47,717 nucleotides of DNA, taken from the NCBI GenBank assembly GCA_051859045.1, contig JBHYGK010000018.1, forward strand, positions 1 through 47,717, in the 5' to 3' direction. The number at the start of each line of letters is the position of its first letter. The stretch's first letter is position 1. This DNA is from JBHYGK01 sp051859045. Lineage in GTDB: Bacteria; Pseudomonadota; Gammaproteobacteria; Xanthomonadales; Xanthomonadaceae. Below are positions 9,803 through 17,352 of the stretch, in pieces. Made by a program: the position numbers and the translations under genes. The notes beneath the pieces are model-generated. The model made no database searches. It was not told where the DNA came from and saw only the letters and a list, made by a program, of their open reading frames with translations.

Positions 9803-9808
9803 TAGGCT
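9803..9808 (+). promoter_or_regulatory. Possible -10 element (TAGGCT) for the lipid operon
   Basis: TAGGCT lies about 110 nt before the desaturase start in the 147-nt divergent region shared with the pseudouridine synthase gene. A similar TAGGCT lies before the amidase gene (29938). No convincing -35 is seen, so this is weak. Confidence 0.2.
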
Positions 9809-9916
9809 CGCCACTGGCGTCGGGCATGATCCACACGGCGCCACCACGCGCCGGGCCGCATCCTCCGCCCCGCACCGCGCGCCTCCACCGGCGCCACCAC
9901 GCAGGACACGCAGCGC

Positions 9917-10888
9917 ATGACCCCAGCCGACCCGACCACGCCTCCGCCCGCCCCCGGCCTGCTCCAGCGCGCCGCGCGCGCCATCGCGCGCTGGTTCGAC
10001 ACCGAAGCCGCCGGCGAGGGCGACCTCGAGGCGCCCGACCGGGTCGACTGGCTGCGCGTGCTGCCCTTCGTGGGCCTGCACCTGGCCTGCCTGGGGGTGA
10101 TCTGGGTCGGCACGAGCTGGTTCGCGGTGGCGGTCGCGGCGGCGCTGTACGCCGCGCGGATGTTCGCGATCACCGGCTTCTACCACCGCTATTTCTCGCA
10201 CAAGGCCTTCCGCACCTCGCGCCCGGTGCAGTTCGCGTTCGGCGTGCTCGGCGCCGCCAGCGTGCAGCGCGGCCCGCTGTGGTGGGCCGCCCACCACCGC
10301 CACCACCACCGGCATTCCGACACCGAGCACGACGTGCATTCGCCGGTGACGCGCAGCTTCTTCTGGAGCCACGTGGGCTGGTTCCTCACCCCGCGCGGCT
10401 TCCGCACCCAGCGCGAGAACATCCCCGACCTGATGCGCTTCCCCGAGCTCCGGCTGCTCGACCGCTTCGACATCCTGGTGCCGGTGGCGCTGGCCGCGGG
10501 CCTGTTCGCGCTGGGCGGCTGGCTGGAGACCGCGGCGCCCTCGCTCGGGACCAGCGGCCCGCAGCTGCTGGTGTGGGGCTTCTTCGTGTCCACCGTGGTG
10601 CTGTTCCACGCCACCGTGACCATCAACTCGCTCGCCCACCGCTGGGGCACGCGCCGCTTCGCCACCCGCGACAATTCGCGCAACAACCTGCTGCTGGCGC
10701 TGCTGACCTTCGGCGAGGGCTGGCACAACAACCACCACCACTTCCCCGGCTCGGCCCGGCAGGGCTTCCGCTGGTGGGAGGTCGACCTGACCTACTACGG
10801 CCTGCGCGCGATGGCGCTGCTGGGCCTGGTGTGGGACCTCAAGCCGGTGCCCGAGGCCCTGCGCCACGCGCGCCGGGAGGCGGCATGA
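9917..10888 (+). CDS. Delta-9-type fatty acyl-CoA/lipid desaturase
   Basis: A 323-residue membrane di-iron desaturase that introduces a cis double bond into fatty acyl chains. All three histidine boxes are present: HRYFSH (residues 90-95), HHRHHHRHSD (about 126-135) and HNNHHHF (270-276). Hydrophobic pairs flank them (about 48-84 and 187-235). The N-terminus is Pro-rich and soluble. It is the first gene of a seven-gene operon and its stop overlaps the next start (ATGA), indicating translational coupling. It probably supplies the unsaturated chains that the downstream methyltransferases act on (inference from context). Confidence 0.92.
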   Translation: MTPADPTTPPPAPGLLQRAARAIARWFDTEAAGEGDLEAPDRVDWLRVLPFVGLHLACLGVIWVGTSWFAVAVAAALYAARMFAITGFYHRYFSHKAFRTSRPVQFAFGVLGAASVQRGPLWWAAHHRHHHRHSDTEHDVHSPVTRSFFWSHVGWFLTPRGFRTQRENIPDLMRFPELRLLDRFDILVPVALAAGLFALGGWLETAAPSLGTSGPQLLVWGFFVSTVVLFHATVTINSLAHRWGTRRFATRDNSRNNLLLALLTFGEGWHNNHHHFPGSARQGFRWWEVDLTYYGLRAMALLGLVWDLKPVPEALRHARREAA

Positions 10889-12150
10889 GCCCGGCCGGAC
10901 GCGCGCGCCAGCGCATCGCCGTGGTGGGCTCGGGCATCGCCGGGATGGGCGCCGCCTGGTACCTGCAGAAGCAGCACGAGGTGACCCTGTTCGAGGCCGA
11001 TGCGCGCCTCGGCGGCCACACCCACACCCACGCGGTCACGCTGGGCGGGCGCGAATACCAGGTCGACTCGGGCTTCATCGTCTTCAACCCGCACAACTAC
11101 CCGCTGCTGACGCGGCTGTTCGACGAGCTCGGCGTCGACTCCCAGCCCACCACGATGAGCTTCGGCGTGCACGACGCGCGCACCGGGCTGGAGTACAACG
11201 CCACCCGCCCCGACACCCTGTTCGCCCAGCGCCGCAACCTGCTGCGCCCGGCGTTCTGGCGGATGGTGCGCGAGATCCTGCGCTTCTACCGCGAGTGCCC
11301 GGCGCTGCTCGAGACCCCGGGCGACGGCCCGTCGCTGGGCGACTACCTGCGCGAGGGCGGCTATTCCCAGCTGTTCATCGACGACCACCTGGTGCCGATG
11401 GCCTGCGCGCTGTGGTCCTCGCCCTCGGTGCGGATCATGGACTTCCCGGCCAAGTACCTGGTGCGCTTCATGGCCAACCACCGGATGCTGCAGGTCGCCG
11501 ACCGCCCCGAGTGGCGGGTGGTCCGCGGCGGCTCCTCGAGCTACATCCGCGCGCTCGAGGCCCGCTGGGGCGTCGAGGTGCGGCTGTCGACGCCGGTGCT
11601 GCAGGTCATGCGCGACGTCGACGGCGTGCGCCTGCTCACGCCCTCGGGCGAGGAGCGCTTCGACCAGGTCGTGCTGGCCTGCCACTCCGACCAGGCCCTG
11701 GGCCTGCTCGGCGACCCCAGCCCCGCGGAGCGCGAGGTGCTCGGCGCCATCGCCTACCAGCCCAACGAGGCCGTGCTGCACACCGACGCCTCCCTGCTGC
11801 CGACCCGGCGCAAGGCCTGGGCCGCGTGGAGCGCGCACGTCCCGCGCGATCCCGCCGAGGCCTGCACGGTGAGCTACTACATGAACGAGCTGCAGTCGCT
11901 CGACGCACCCGAGCCGCTGGTGGTCACGCTCAACCGCAGCCACGCGATCGACCCGGCCAAGGTGATCGCGCGCATGCGCTACCACCACCCGGTCTACACC
12001 CACGCCAGCGTGGCCGCGCAGGCCCGCCGCGGCGAGATCAGCGGCGTGCGCCGGACCTGGTACGCCGGCGCCTACTGGGGCTTCGGCTTCCACGAGGACG
12101 GCATCCGCAGCGGCGTCGAGGTCGCCCGCGGCCTCGGCGTGGACGCCTGA
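10885..12150 (+). CDS. FAD/NAD(P)-dependent amine-oxidase-fold oxidoreductase
   Basis: A 421-residue flavoprotein. The N-terminal dinucleotide fold IAVVGSGIAGMGAAWYL is at about residues 9-25, followed by an acidic VTLFEADARLGGHTHTH. The C-terminal FAD-closing segment is RTWYAGAYWGFGFHEDGIRS. It resembles the FAD oxidoreductases found next to DUF1365 and Cfa genes in ChrR/ECF-controlled clusters, where a role in fatty-acid desaturation or oxidation has been proposed. The substrate is not known from sequence. It overlaps the desaturase gene by 4 nt and the DUF1365 gene by 1 nt. Confidence 0.9.
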   Translation: MSPAGRARQRIAVVGSGIAGMGAAWYLQKQHEVTLFEADARLGGHTHTHAVTLGGREYQVDSGFIVFNPHNYPLLTRLFDELGVDSQPTTMSFGVHDARTGLEYNATRPDTLFAQRRNLLRPAFWRMVREILRFYRECPALLETPGDGPSLGDYLREGGYSQLFIDDHLVPMACALWSSPSVRIMDFPAKYLVRFMANHRMLQVADRPEWRVVRGGSSSYIRALEARWGVEVRLSTPVLQVMRDVDGVRLLTPSGEERFDQVVLACHSDQALGLLGDPSPAEREVLGAIAYQPNEAVLHTDASLLPTRRKAWAAWSAHVPRDPAEACTVSYYMNELQSLDAPEPLVVTLNRSHAIDPAKVIARMRYHHPVYTHASVAAQARRGEISGVRRTWYAGAYWGFGFHEDGIRSGVEVARGLGVDA

Positions 12151-12959
12151 TGCACAGCGCGCTGTACGCCGGCGAGGTCCGCCATCGCCGCCACGCCGAG
12201 CGCGCGCACGCCTTCACCTACGCCCAGGCCTTCCCCTACCTCGACCTCGCCGAGCTCGACCGCGTGTTCGCCGGGCGCTGGCTGTGGTCGGTGGGCCGGC
12301 GCAACCTCGCGGCCTTCCACCGCGGCGACTTCCACGGCGATCCGGCCACCCCGCTCGACTCGGCCGTGCGCGCCACCGTCGAGGCCGCCATGGGGCGGCG
12401 GCCGACCGGCCCGATCCGCCTGCTGGGGCACCTGCGCTACTACGGCCAGAGCTTCAACCCGGTGAGCTTCTACTACGGCTTCGCCGAGGACGGCACCACG
12501 CTGGAGTGGATCCTCGCCGAGATCACCAACACGCCCTGGGGCGAGCGCCACGTCTACGTGCTCCCGGTGGCCGAGGCCACCGCGCACGGCCGCGCCTTCG
12601 CCTGGGACTTCGACAAGCGCTTCCACGTCTCGCCCTTCCTGCCGATGCAGCGGCGCTATCACTGGCGTTTCACCGCGCCCGGGGAAGACTTGCGCGTGCA
12701 CATGGAGGTCCTCGGCCCGGACGGCCGGGAGTTCGACGCCACCCTCGCCCTGGCCCGCCGGCCGCTCGACGGCCCCGGGCTCGCCCGCTGCCTCCTGCAG
12801 CATCCGCTGATGGGCGCCACCGTGCTCCCCGCGATCTACTGGCAGGCGCTGCGGCTGTGGCTGAAGGGCGTCACCGTCCACGACCATCCCGCCAACGCCC
12901 GCCCCGCGACCGCCCCGCCCTCCCCCGCCCCGCCCGACCACGACGAGCCTCCCCGATGA
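12150..12959 (+). CDS. DUF1365-family protein
   Basis: A 269-residue protein with the DUF1365 pattern: LYAGEVRHRRHAERAHAFTY at the start, then FPYLDLAELD, LLGHLRYYGQSFNPVSFYYG, and a distal FDKRFHVSPFLPM. The family is almost always encoded between a flavin oxidoreductase and a cyclopropane-fatty-acid synthase, and its biochemical role is unknown. The start is the TGATG overlap with the preceding stop. A Pro-rich tail precedes a 4-nt overlap with the next gene. A role in lipid modification is inferred from context only. Confidence 0.92.
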   Translation: MHSALYAGEVRHRRHAERAHAFTYAQAFPYLDLAELDRVFAGRWLWSVGRRNLAAFHRGDFHGDPATPLDSAVRATVEAAMGRRPTGPIRLLGHLRYYGQSFNPVSFYYGFAEDGTTLEWILAEITNTPWGERHVYVLPVAEATAHGRAFAWDFDKRFHVSPFLPMQRRYHWRFTAPGEDLRVHMEVLGPDGREFDATLALARRPLDGPGLARCLLQHPLMGATVLPAIYWQALRLWLKGVTVHDHPANARPATAPPSPAPPDHDEPPR

Positions 12960-14239
12960 GCAGCCCCGCCGACGCCCTCGCCCCCGCCACCGCCTGGTCC
13001 GCCCACGACCGCTGGCTGCGCCGCCGCCTGCTCGACCGGCTCGCCGGCCTGCGCGGCCGGATCACGGTCCGCGACGCCGAGGGCGAGGTGGTGCTCGGCA
13101 CGCCCGAGCCGGGCGCGGCCGCGCTGGCCTGCACGATCGAGGTGCTCGACCCGGGCTTCTACCGCGCGGTGGCGACCCAAGGCTCGGTCGGCGCCGGCGA
13201 GGCCTACATGGACGGGCTCTGGCGCTGCGACGACCTGGTCGTGCTGGTGCGCCTGCTGGTGCGCAACCGCGCCCTGCTGGATGCGATGGAGACCGGGCTG
13301 GCCCGGCTCGGCGGCCTCGCGCTGAAGGCCTGGCACGCGCTCAACCGCAACACCCGCAGCGGCTCGCGGCGCAACATCGCCGCCCACTACGACCTCGGTA
13401 ACCCGCTGTTCGAGCTCTTCCTCGACCGCAGCATGATGTACTCCTCGGGCATCCACGCCGACGAGCACGAGTCGCTCGAGGACGCGCAGTTCCGCAAGCT
13501 CGAGCGCATCTGCCTCAAGCTCGACCTGCAGCCCTCCGACCACCTCGTCGAGATCGGCACCGGCTGGGGCGGGATGGCCATCCACGCGGCCTCGCGCTTC
13601 GGCTGCCGGGTCACCACCACCACGATCTCGAAGGAGCAGCACGCGCTGGCCACCGAGCGCGTGCGCGCCGCCGGGCTCGAGGACCGCATCACGCTGCTGC
13701 TCGAGGACTACCGCGACCTCGCCGGCACCTACGACAAGCTGGTGTCGATCGAGATGATCGAGGCCATCGGCCACCAGTACCTCGACACCTACGTCGCCAA
13801 GTGCGCCTCGCTGCTCAAGGACGACGGCCTCGCGCTGATCCAGGCCATCACGCTGGAGGACCACCGCTACGAGCGCGCGCTGGGCGACATCGACTTCATC
13901 AAGCGCTTCATCTTCCCCGGCAGCTTCATCCCCTGCGTCAGCGCCATCGCCGGCGCCGCGGGCAAGGCCACCGACCTGCGCCTGCTCAACCTCGAGGACA
14001 TCGGCGCGAGCTACGCGCTGACGCTGCGCGCCTGGCGCCAGCGCTTCCTCGGCCAGCGCGAGCAGGTGCGCGCGCTCGGCTACGACGAGCGCTTCGTGCG
14101 GATGTGGGAGTTCTACCTGTGCTACTGCGAGGGCGGCTTCCTCGAGCGCTCGATCGGCAACGCCCAGCTGCTGTTCGCGCGCCCCGGCAACCGCCGCCCG
14201 CAGTACCTCCCCGGCCTCGGCCACGCCCAAGGCGCCTGA
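12956..14239 (+). CDS. cfa: Cyclopropane-fatty-acyl-phospholipid synthase family methyltransferase
   Basis: A 427-residue SAM-dependent enzyme of the CFA/mycolic-acid methyltransferase family that transfers a methylene or methyl group to double bonds of membrane phospholipid chains. An N-terminal helical lipid-binding domain (1-150) leads to the SAM site VEIGTGWGGMAIH (about 198-210). Then come EMIEAIGH, carrying the expected Glu and His, and a C-terminal YCEGGF with Cys at 391 that matches the E. coli active-site region. The residue I align with E. coli Cys139 is Ser164 (MMYSSGIH). It is fourth in the operon and overlaps the DUF1365 stop by 4 nt. The product could be cyclopropane, methyl-branched or a furan precursor. 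Confidence 0.9.
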   Translation: MSSPADALAPATAWSAHDRWLRRRLLDRLAGLRGRITVRDAEGEVVLGTPEPGAAALACTIEVLDPGFYRAVATQGSVGAGEAYMDGLWRCDDLVVLVRLLVRNRALLDAMETGLARLGGLALKAWHALNRNTRSGSRRNIAAHYDLGNPLFELFLDRSMMYSSGIHADEHESLEDAQFRKLERICLKLDLQPSDHLVEIGTGWGGMAIHAASRFGCRVTTTTISKEQHALATERVRAAGLEDRITLLLEDYRDLAGTYDKLVSIEMIEAIGHQYLDTYVAKCASLLKDDGLALIQAITLEDHRYERALGDIDFIKRFIFPGSFIPCVSAIAGAAGKATDLRLLNLEDIGASYALTLRAWRQRFLGQREQVRALGYDERFVRMWEFYLCYCEGGFLERSIGNAQLLFARPGNRRPQYLPGLGHAQGA

Positions 14240-14240
14240 C

Positions 14241-14774
14241 ATGTCCCTGCTGCGCACGCTCGCCAATGCCGCCGGCTTCCAGGCCGTATGGTTCGCCTCG
14301 GTGGCTGGCGCCGGCCACGGCCACGGCTGGGCCGGCCCGGTGGCCGCGCTCGCCTTCGCGATCCCGGTGCTGGCCTGGGGCGGCCAGCGCCGCGCCGACC
14401 TGCACCTGCTGGCCTGGGCCCTGCCGCTGGGCTTCGCGGTCGACAGCGCCTTCGCGGCCTCCGGCCTGCTCGCCTACGACGTGCCCTGGCCGTGGACGCA
14501 GGCCGCCCCGGCGTGGATCGTGGCGATGTGGGCGGGCTTCGCGCTGACCCTCAACCATTCGATGGCCTGGATGCGCGACCGGCCCTGGCTGGCCGCGGCG
14601 TTCGGCCTGATCGGCGGGCCGCTGGCCTATGTCGGCGCCGCGCGCCTGTTCGACGCGGTGGTGATCGGCGGCACGCCGGCGCTGGTCGGCCTGGGCGTCG
14701 CGTGGGCGCTGGTGATGCCGCTGCTGTATGCGATCGCGCGGCGCGCCGGCGCCGGCGCGGCGGAGGCCGCGTGA
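14241..14774 (+). CDS. DUF2878-family membrane protein
   Basis: A 177-residue inner-membrane protein with five to six hydrophobic segments. The composition and the LTLNHSMAWM and LIGGPLAYVGAARL segments fit DUF2878, a family usually found with Cfa, DUF1365 and desaturase genes. Function unknown. It starts one base after the cfa stop and overlaps the next gene by 4 nt (GTGA). Linkage suggests a role in delivering or modifying membrane lipids, but nothing in the sequence proves it. Confidence 0.8.
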   Translation: MSLLRTLANAAGFQAVWFASVAGAGHGHGWAGPVAALAFAIPVLAWGGQRRADLHLLAWALPLGFAVDSAFAASGLLAYDVPWPWTQAAPAWIVAMWAGFALTLNHSMAWMRDRPWLAAAFGLIGGPLAYVGAARLFDAVVIGGTPALVGLGVAWALVMPLLYAIARRAGAGAAEAA

Positions 14775-15556
14775 TCCCCTGGGACCACCTGCTGCTGGTC
14801 TGGGCCGGCGCGGCGGTGGCGATGGCCGCCACCTGGGCCTTCGCGATGCGGGTGCGCAACGTCGGCTACGTCGACGTGGCCTGGGCCGGCCTGATGGCCC
14901 TGGCCGCGCTGTATGCCGGCTGGATCGGCGAGGGCGCGCCGTGGGCGCGCACCCTGGTGGCGATGCTCGGCGGCCTGTGGGGCGCGCGGCTCAGCCTGCA
15001 CCTGCTCAAGCGCGTGCTCCACGAGCCCGAGGACGGCCGCTACCAGGCCCTGCGCGAGGCCTGGAACGGCAGCCCGGCGAAGTTCTTCGCCTTCTTCCAG
15101 CTGCAGGCCGTGGTGGTCGCGCTGTTCGCGATCCCCTTCCTCGCCGCCGCGGCGAACCCCAGCCAGGGCTTCGGCCCGTGGATGGCCGCCGCCGTGGCGG
15201 TGTGGGTGGTCGCGGTGGGCGGCGAGTGGCTGGCCGACCGCCAGCTCGCGGCCTTCCGCGCCGCGCCGGCGAACCGCGGCCGGGTCTGCCGCGACGGGCT
15301 GTGGGCGTGGAGCCGGCATCCCAACTACTTCTTCGAGTGGCTGCACTGGTTCGCCTACGTGCTGCTGGCCGCCAACGGCGGCGCCTGGGGCTGGAGCCTG
15401 CTCGGCCCGGTGGTGATGCTGGCCTTCCTCTACCGCGTCAGCGGCATCCCCTGGACCGAGCGCAACGCGCTGCGCAGCCGGCCCGAGGCCTATGCGCGCT
15501 ACCAGCGCGAGGTCAGCCCCTTCATCCCCTGGCCGCCCCGACGCGGCGATTCCTGA
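14771..15556 (+). CDS. DUF1295-family membrane protein (steroid 5-alpha-reductase-like fold)
   Basis: A 261-residue polytopic membrane protein with about seven helices. The C-terminal block GLWAWSRHPNYFFEWLHW is the DUF1295/isoprenylcysteine-methyltransferase-like signature, followed by IPWTERNALRSRPEAYARYQ. DUF1295 proteins resemble NADPH-dependent steroid 5-alpha reductases, so reduction of a double bond in a lipid is plausible but unproven. The start is GTG at 14771 overlapping the previous TGA; the in-frame sequence VIPWDHLLLVW fits a membrane N-terminus. It is the sixth gene of the operon. Confidence 0.88.
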   Translation: MIPWDHLLLVWAGAAVAMAATWAFAMRVRNVGYVDVAWAGLMALAALYAGWIGEGAPWARTLVAMLGGLWGARLSLHLLKRVLHEPEDGRYQALREAWNGSPAKFFAFFQLQAVVVALFAIPFLAAAANPSQGFGPWMAAAVAVWVVAVGGEWLADRQLAAFRAAPANRGRVCRDGLWAWSRHPNYFFEWLHWFAYVLLAANGGAWGWSLLGPVVMLAFLYRVSGIPWTERNALRSRPEAYARYQREVSPFIPWPPRRGDS

Positions 15557-15566
15557 GAGCCCACGC

Positions 15567-16601
15567 ATGTCCCTGATCGACCTGAGCGAACGCGGCCTGG
15601 TGCCGGACGCCCTCCTCCGCCACGGCATCCGCCGGCTGTGCGAGCAGCGCCTGCGCGACGAGCACGCCGACGACGCGGCCGCCGCCGACGCCCGCTTCCG
15701 CGCCCTGCTCGACGAGCTGAGGCGCAGCCCGATCGCGATCGAGACCGCCGCCGCCAACGAGCAGCACTACGAGGTCCCGACCCGCTTCTTCGAGCTCTGC
15801 CTCGGCAAGCGCTTCAAGTACTCCAGCTGCTACTACGCCACCGGCACCGAGACCCTCGACGAGGCCGAGGAGGCCATGCTGGCGCTCTACGGCGAGCGCG
15901 CGCAGCTCGCCGACGGCCAGCGCATCCTCGAGCTCGGCTGCGGCTGGGGCTCGCTGACGCTGTGGATGGCCGAGCGCTTCCCGAACGCGCGCATCACCGG
16001 CGTCAGCAACTCGCGCACCCAGCGCGAGCACATCCTCGGCCAGGCCGCCGCGCGCGGGCTGGGCAACGTCGAGATCATCACCACCGACGTCAACCGCCTC
16101 GAGCTGCCCGAGGGCGCGTTCGACCGCGTGGTGTCGATCGAGATGTTCGAGCACATGCGCAACTACCGCACCCTGCTCGGCAACATCGGCCGCTGGCTGG
16201 CGCCGGGCGGCCAGCTGTTCGTGCACATCTTCGTGCACCGCCACCTGATGTACCCGTTCGAGGTCGAGGGCGAGGACAACTGGATGGGCCGCTACTTCTT
16301 CACCGGCGGCCTGATGCCGTCGGCCGACACGCTGCTGCACTTCCAGGAGGCGCTGGCGCTCGAGGAGCGCTGGCTGGTGCCGGGCACGCACTACGAGCGC
16401 ACCGCCAACCACTGGCTGGAGAACCAGGACGCCCACGCCGACGAGGTGCTGCGCGTGCTGGCGAGCTGCTATGGCGAGCGCGACGCGAAGCGCTGGGCGC
16501 AGCGCTGGCGGATGTTCTGGATGGCCTGCGCCGAGCTGTTCGGCTACCGCAACGGCGCGGAGTGGCTGGTGGCGCATTACCGCTTCCGCCGCCGCGACTG
16601 A
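15567..16601 (+). CDS. Second Cfa/coclaurine-N-methyltransferase-like SAM methyltransferase
   Basis: A 344-residue class I methyltransferase. NEQHYEVPTRFFELCLGKRF and KYSSCYYATGTETLDEAEEA match the CFA/CNMT-like group. The SAM motif ILELGCGWGSLTLW is at about residues 129-142, and VVSIEMFEHMRNY matches the catalytic Glu region of CFA enzymes. It lacks the long N-terminal domain of the first Cfa, so its substrate could differ. It starts 10 nt after the DUF1295 gene and ends the operon before a bidirectional hairpin. Two distinct methyltransferases in one lipid operon suggest successive or alternative modifications of the same acyl chain. Confidence 0.88.
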   Translation: MSLIDLSERGLVPDALLRHGIRRLCEQRLRDEHADDAAAADARFRALLDELRRSPIAIETAAANEQHYEVPTRFFELCLGKRFKYSSCYYATGTETLDEAEEAMLALYGERAQLADGQRILELGCGWGSLTLWMAERFPNARITGVSNSRTQREHILGQAAARGLGNVEIITTDVNRLELPEGAFDRVVSIEMFEHMRNYRTLLGNIGRWLAPGGQLFVHIFVHRHLMYPFEVEGEDNWMGRYFFTGGLMPSADTLLHFQEALALEERWLVPGTHYERTANHWLENQDAHADEVLRVLASCYGERDAKRWAQRWRMFWMACAELFGYRNGAEWLVAHYRFRRRD

Positions 16602-16651
16602 GGGCGCGCGCGGCCCTCCGGGCCGCGCCTCGCGCGACGCCGACGCCTGGA

Positions 16652-16684
16652 ACGACGAAGGGGCCCCGCGGGGCCCCTTGTCGT
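16652..16684. terminator. Bidirectional hairpin between the convergent lipid operon and small secreted-protein gene
   Basis: The stem is AAGGGGCCCC (16658-16667) with GGGGCCCCTT (16670-16679), extended by ACGAC/GTCGT around one bulged G. On the minus strand it is followed by TCGTCGTTCC, the tail shared with other terminators here. It can serve both convergent genes. Confidence 0.7.
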
Positions 16685-16708
16685 TGCCGCGGCCGCGCTG
16701 GCGCGGAC

Positions 16709-17152
16709 TCAGCGCGCGGGCGCGGTCTCGGCGGCGGCGGGGGCCGCGGACGGCGCGCCGGTGGCGACGCGGACGCCGCGCGCGCGCATCCACGCATCGA
16801 ACTCGTCGGCGGTCATGCGGCGGCCGTTCTGGCTCATGTCGAAGCGGTGGGCGCCACCCGGGCCGTTGGGCGCGATCGCCGAGGCGGCGCTGGCCTGGGC
16901 CTGGGCCTGGCAGCCCGCGAGGCGCTGGCGCAGCAGCACGCGATCCACCGCCTGGGCCTCGTCGTAGGCGCGGGCGAGCACGCCGGAGGGCGCGCCCAGC
17001 TGGGCGCCGGTGCCCGGCAGCTCGGCGGCCACCGGCGGCAGGCCGGTGGGACGCACGGGCAGCGGCTGCGGGACGGTGCTGCCGGAGCAGTCGACGGCGG
17101 ACGCGGCCATGGGCAGCAGCGAGAGGAACCCGAGGGCGAGCAGACGACGCAT
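16709..17152 (-). CDS. Small secreted hypothetical protein
   Basis: A 147-residue protein with a signal peptide (MRRLLALGFLSLLPMAASA, cleavage before VDCSG). The mature part has two Cys, a Pro-rich start, and an Ala-rich C-terminal tail. NGRRMTADEFDAWMRARGVR near the end looks like a short folded unit. No family is recognised. It lies between ompA (same strand, upstream) and the convergent lipid operon, with a terminator on each side, so it is probably monocistronic. Signal peptide and codon pattern support a real gene. Confidence 0.7.
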   Translation of the reverse strand: MRRLLALGFLSLLPMAASAVDCSGSTVPQPLPVRPTGLPPVAAELPGTGAQLGAPSGVLARAYDEAQAVDRVLLRQRLAGCQAQAQASAASAIAPNGPGGAHRFDMSQNGRRMTADEFDAWMRARGVRVATGAPSAAPAAAETAPAR

Positions 17153-17220
17153 GGCGATGACTCCGTGGCGGACGCCCGCAGTGTAGGTAGCGCGCGGCGC
17201 GGGGACAAGCGCCCGGGCCC

Positions 17221-17251
17221 GCGCGAAGCGCGACTGGCGCACGCTTCGCGC
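17221..17251. repeat. Perfect 10-bp inverted repeat between ompA and the small secreted-protein gene
   Basis: GCGCGAAGCG (17221-17230) pairs with CGCTTCGCGC (17242-17251) around an 11-nt spacer. It is upstream of the small secreted-protein gene on the minus strand and just beyond the ompA terminator. It could be an operator-like dyad or part of the leader; no T-rich tail is present. Confidence 0.4.
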
Positions 17252-17277
17252 ATCGCCGGGACGCTCTCCGGCACCGG

Positions 17278-17310
17278 AAAAGACGAAGCCCGGCGCGAGG
17301 CCGGGCTTCG
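17278..17310 (-). terminator. Rho-independent terminator of ompA
   Basis: An 11-bp perfect stem (CGAAGCCCGGC 17284-17294 with GCCGGGCTTCG 17300-17310) has a 5-nt loop and, on the minus strand, a TCTTTTCC tail. It sits 43 nt after the ompA stop. Confidence 0.85.
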
Positions 17311-17352
17311 GGTGTTGCGCGTCGGTCAACCGACGGGCTGCTCGCGCGGCCC

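Noticed and set aside
9826..9831. TGATCC in front of the lipid operon, like the -35 of ChrR-linked ECF sigma promoters
   Set aside because: No matching -10 (TAAGA-type) lies at the right spacing downstream, so a six-base match alone is not evidence.
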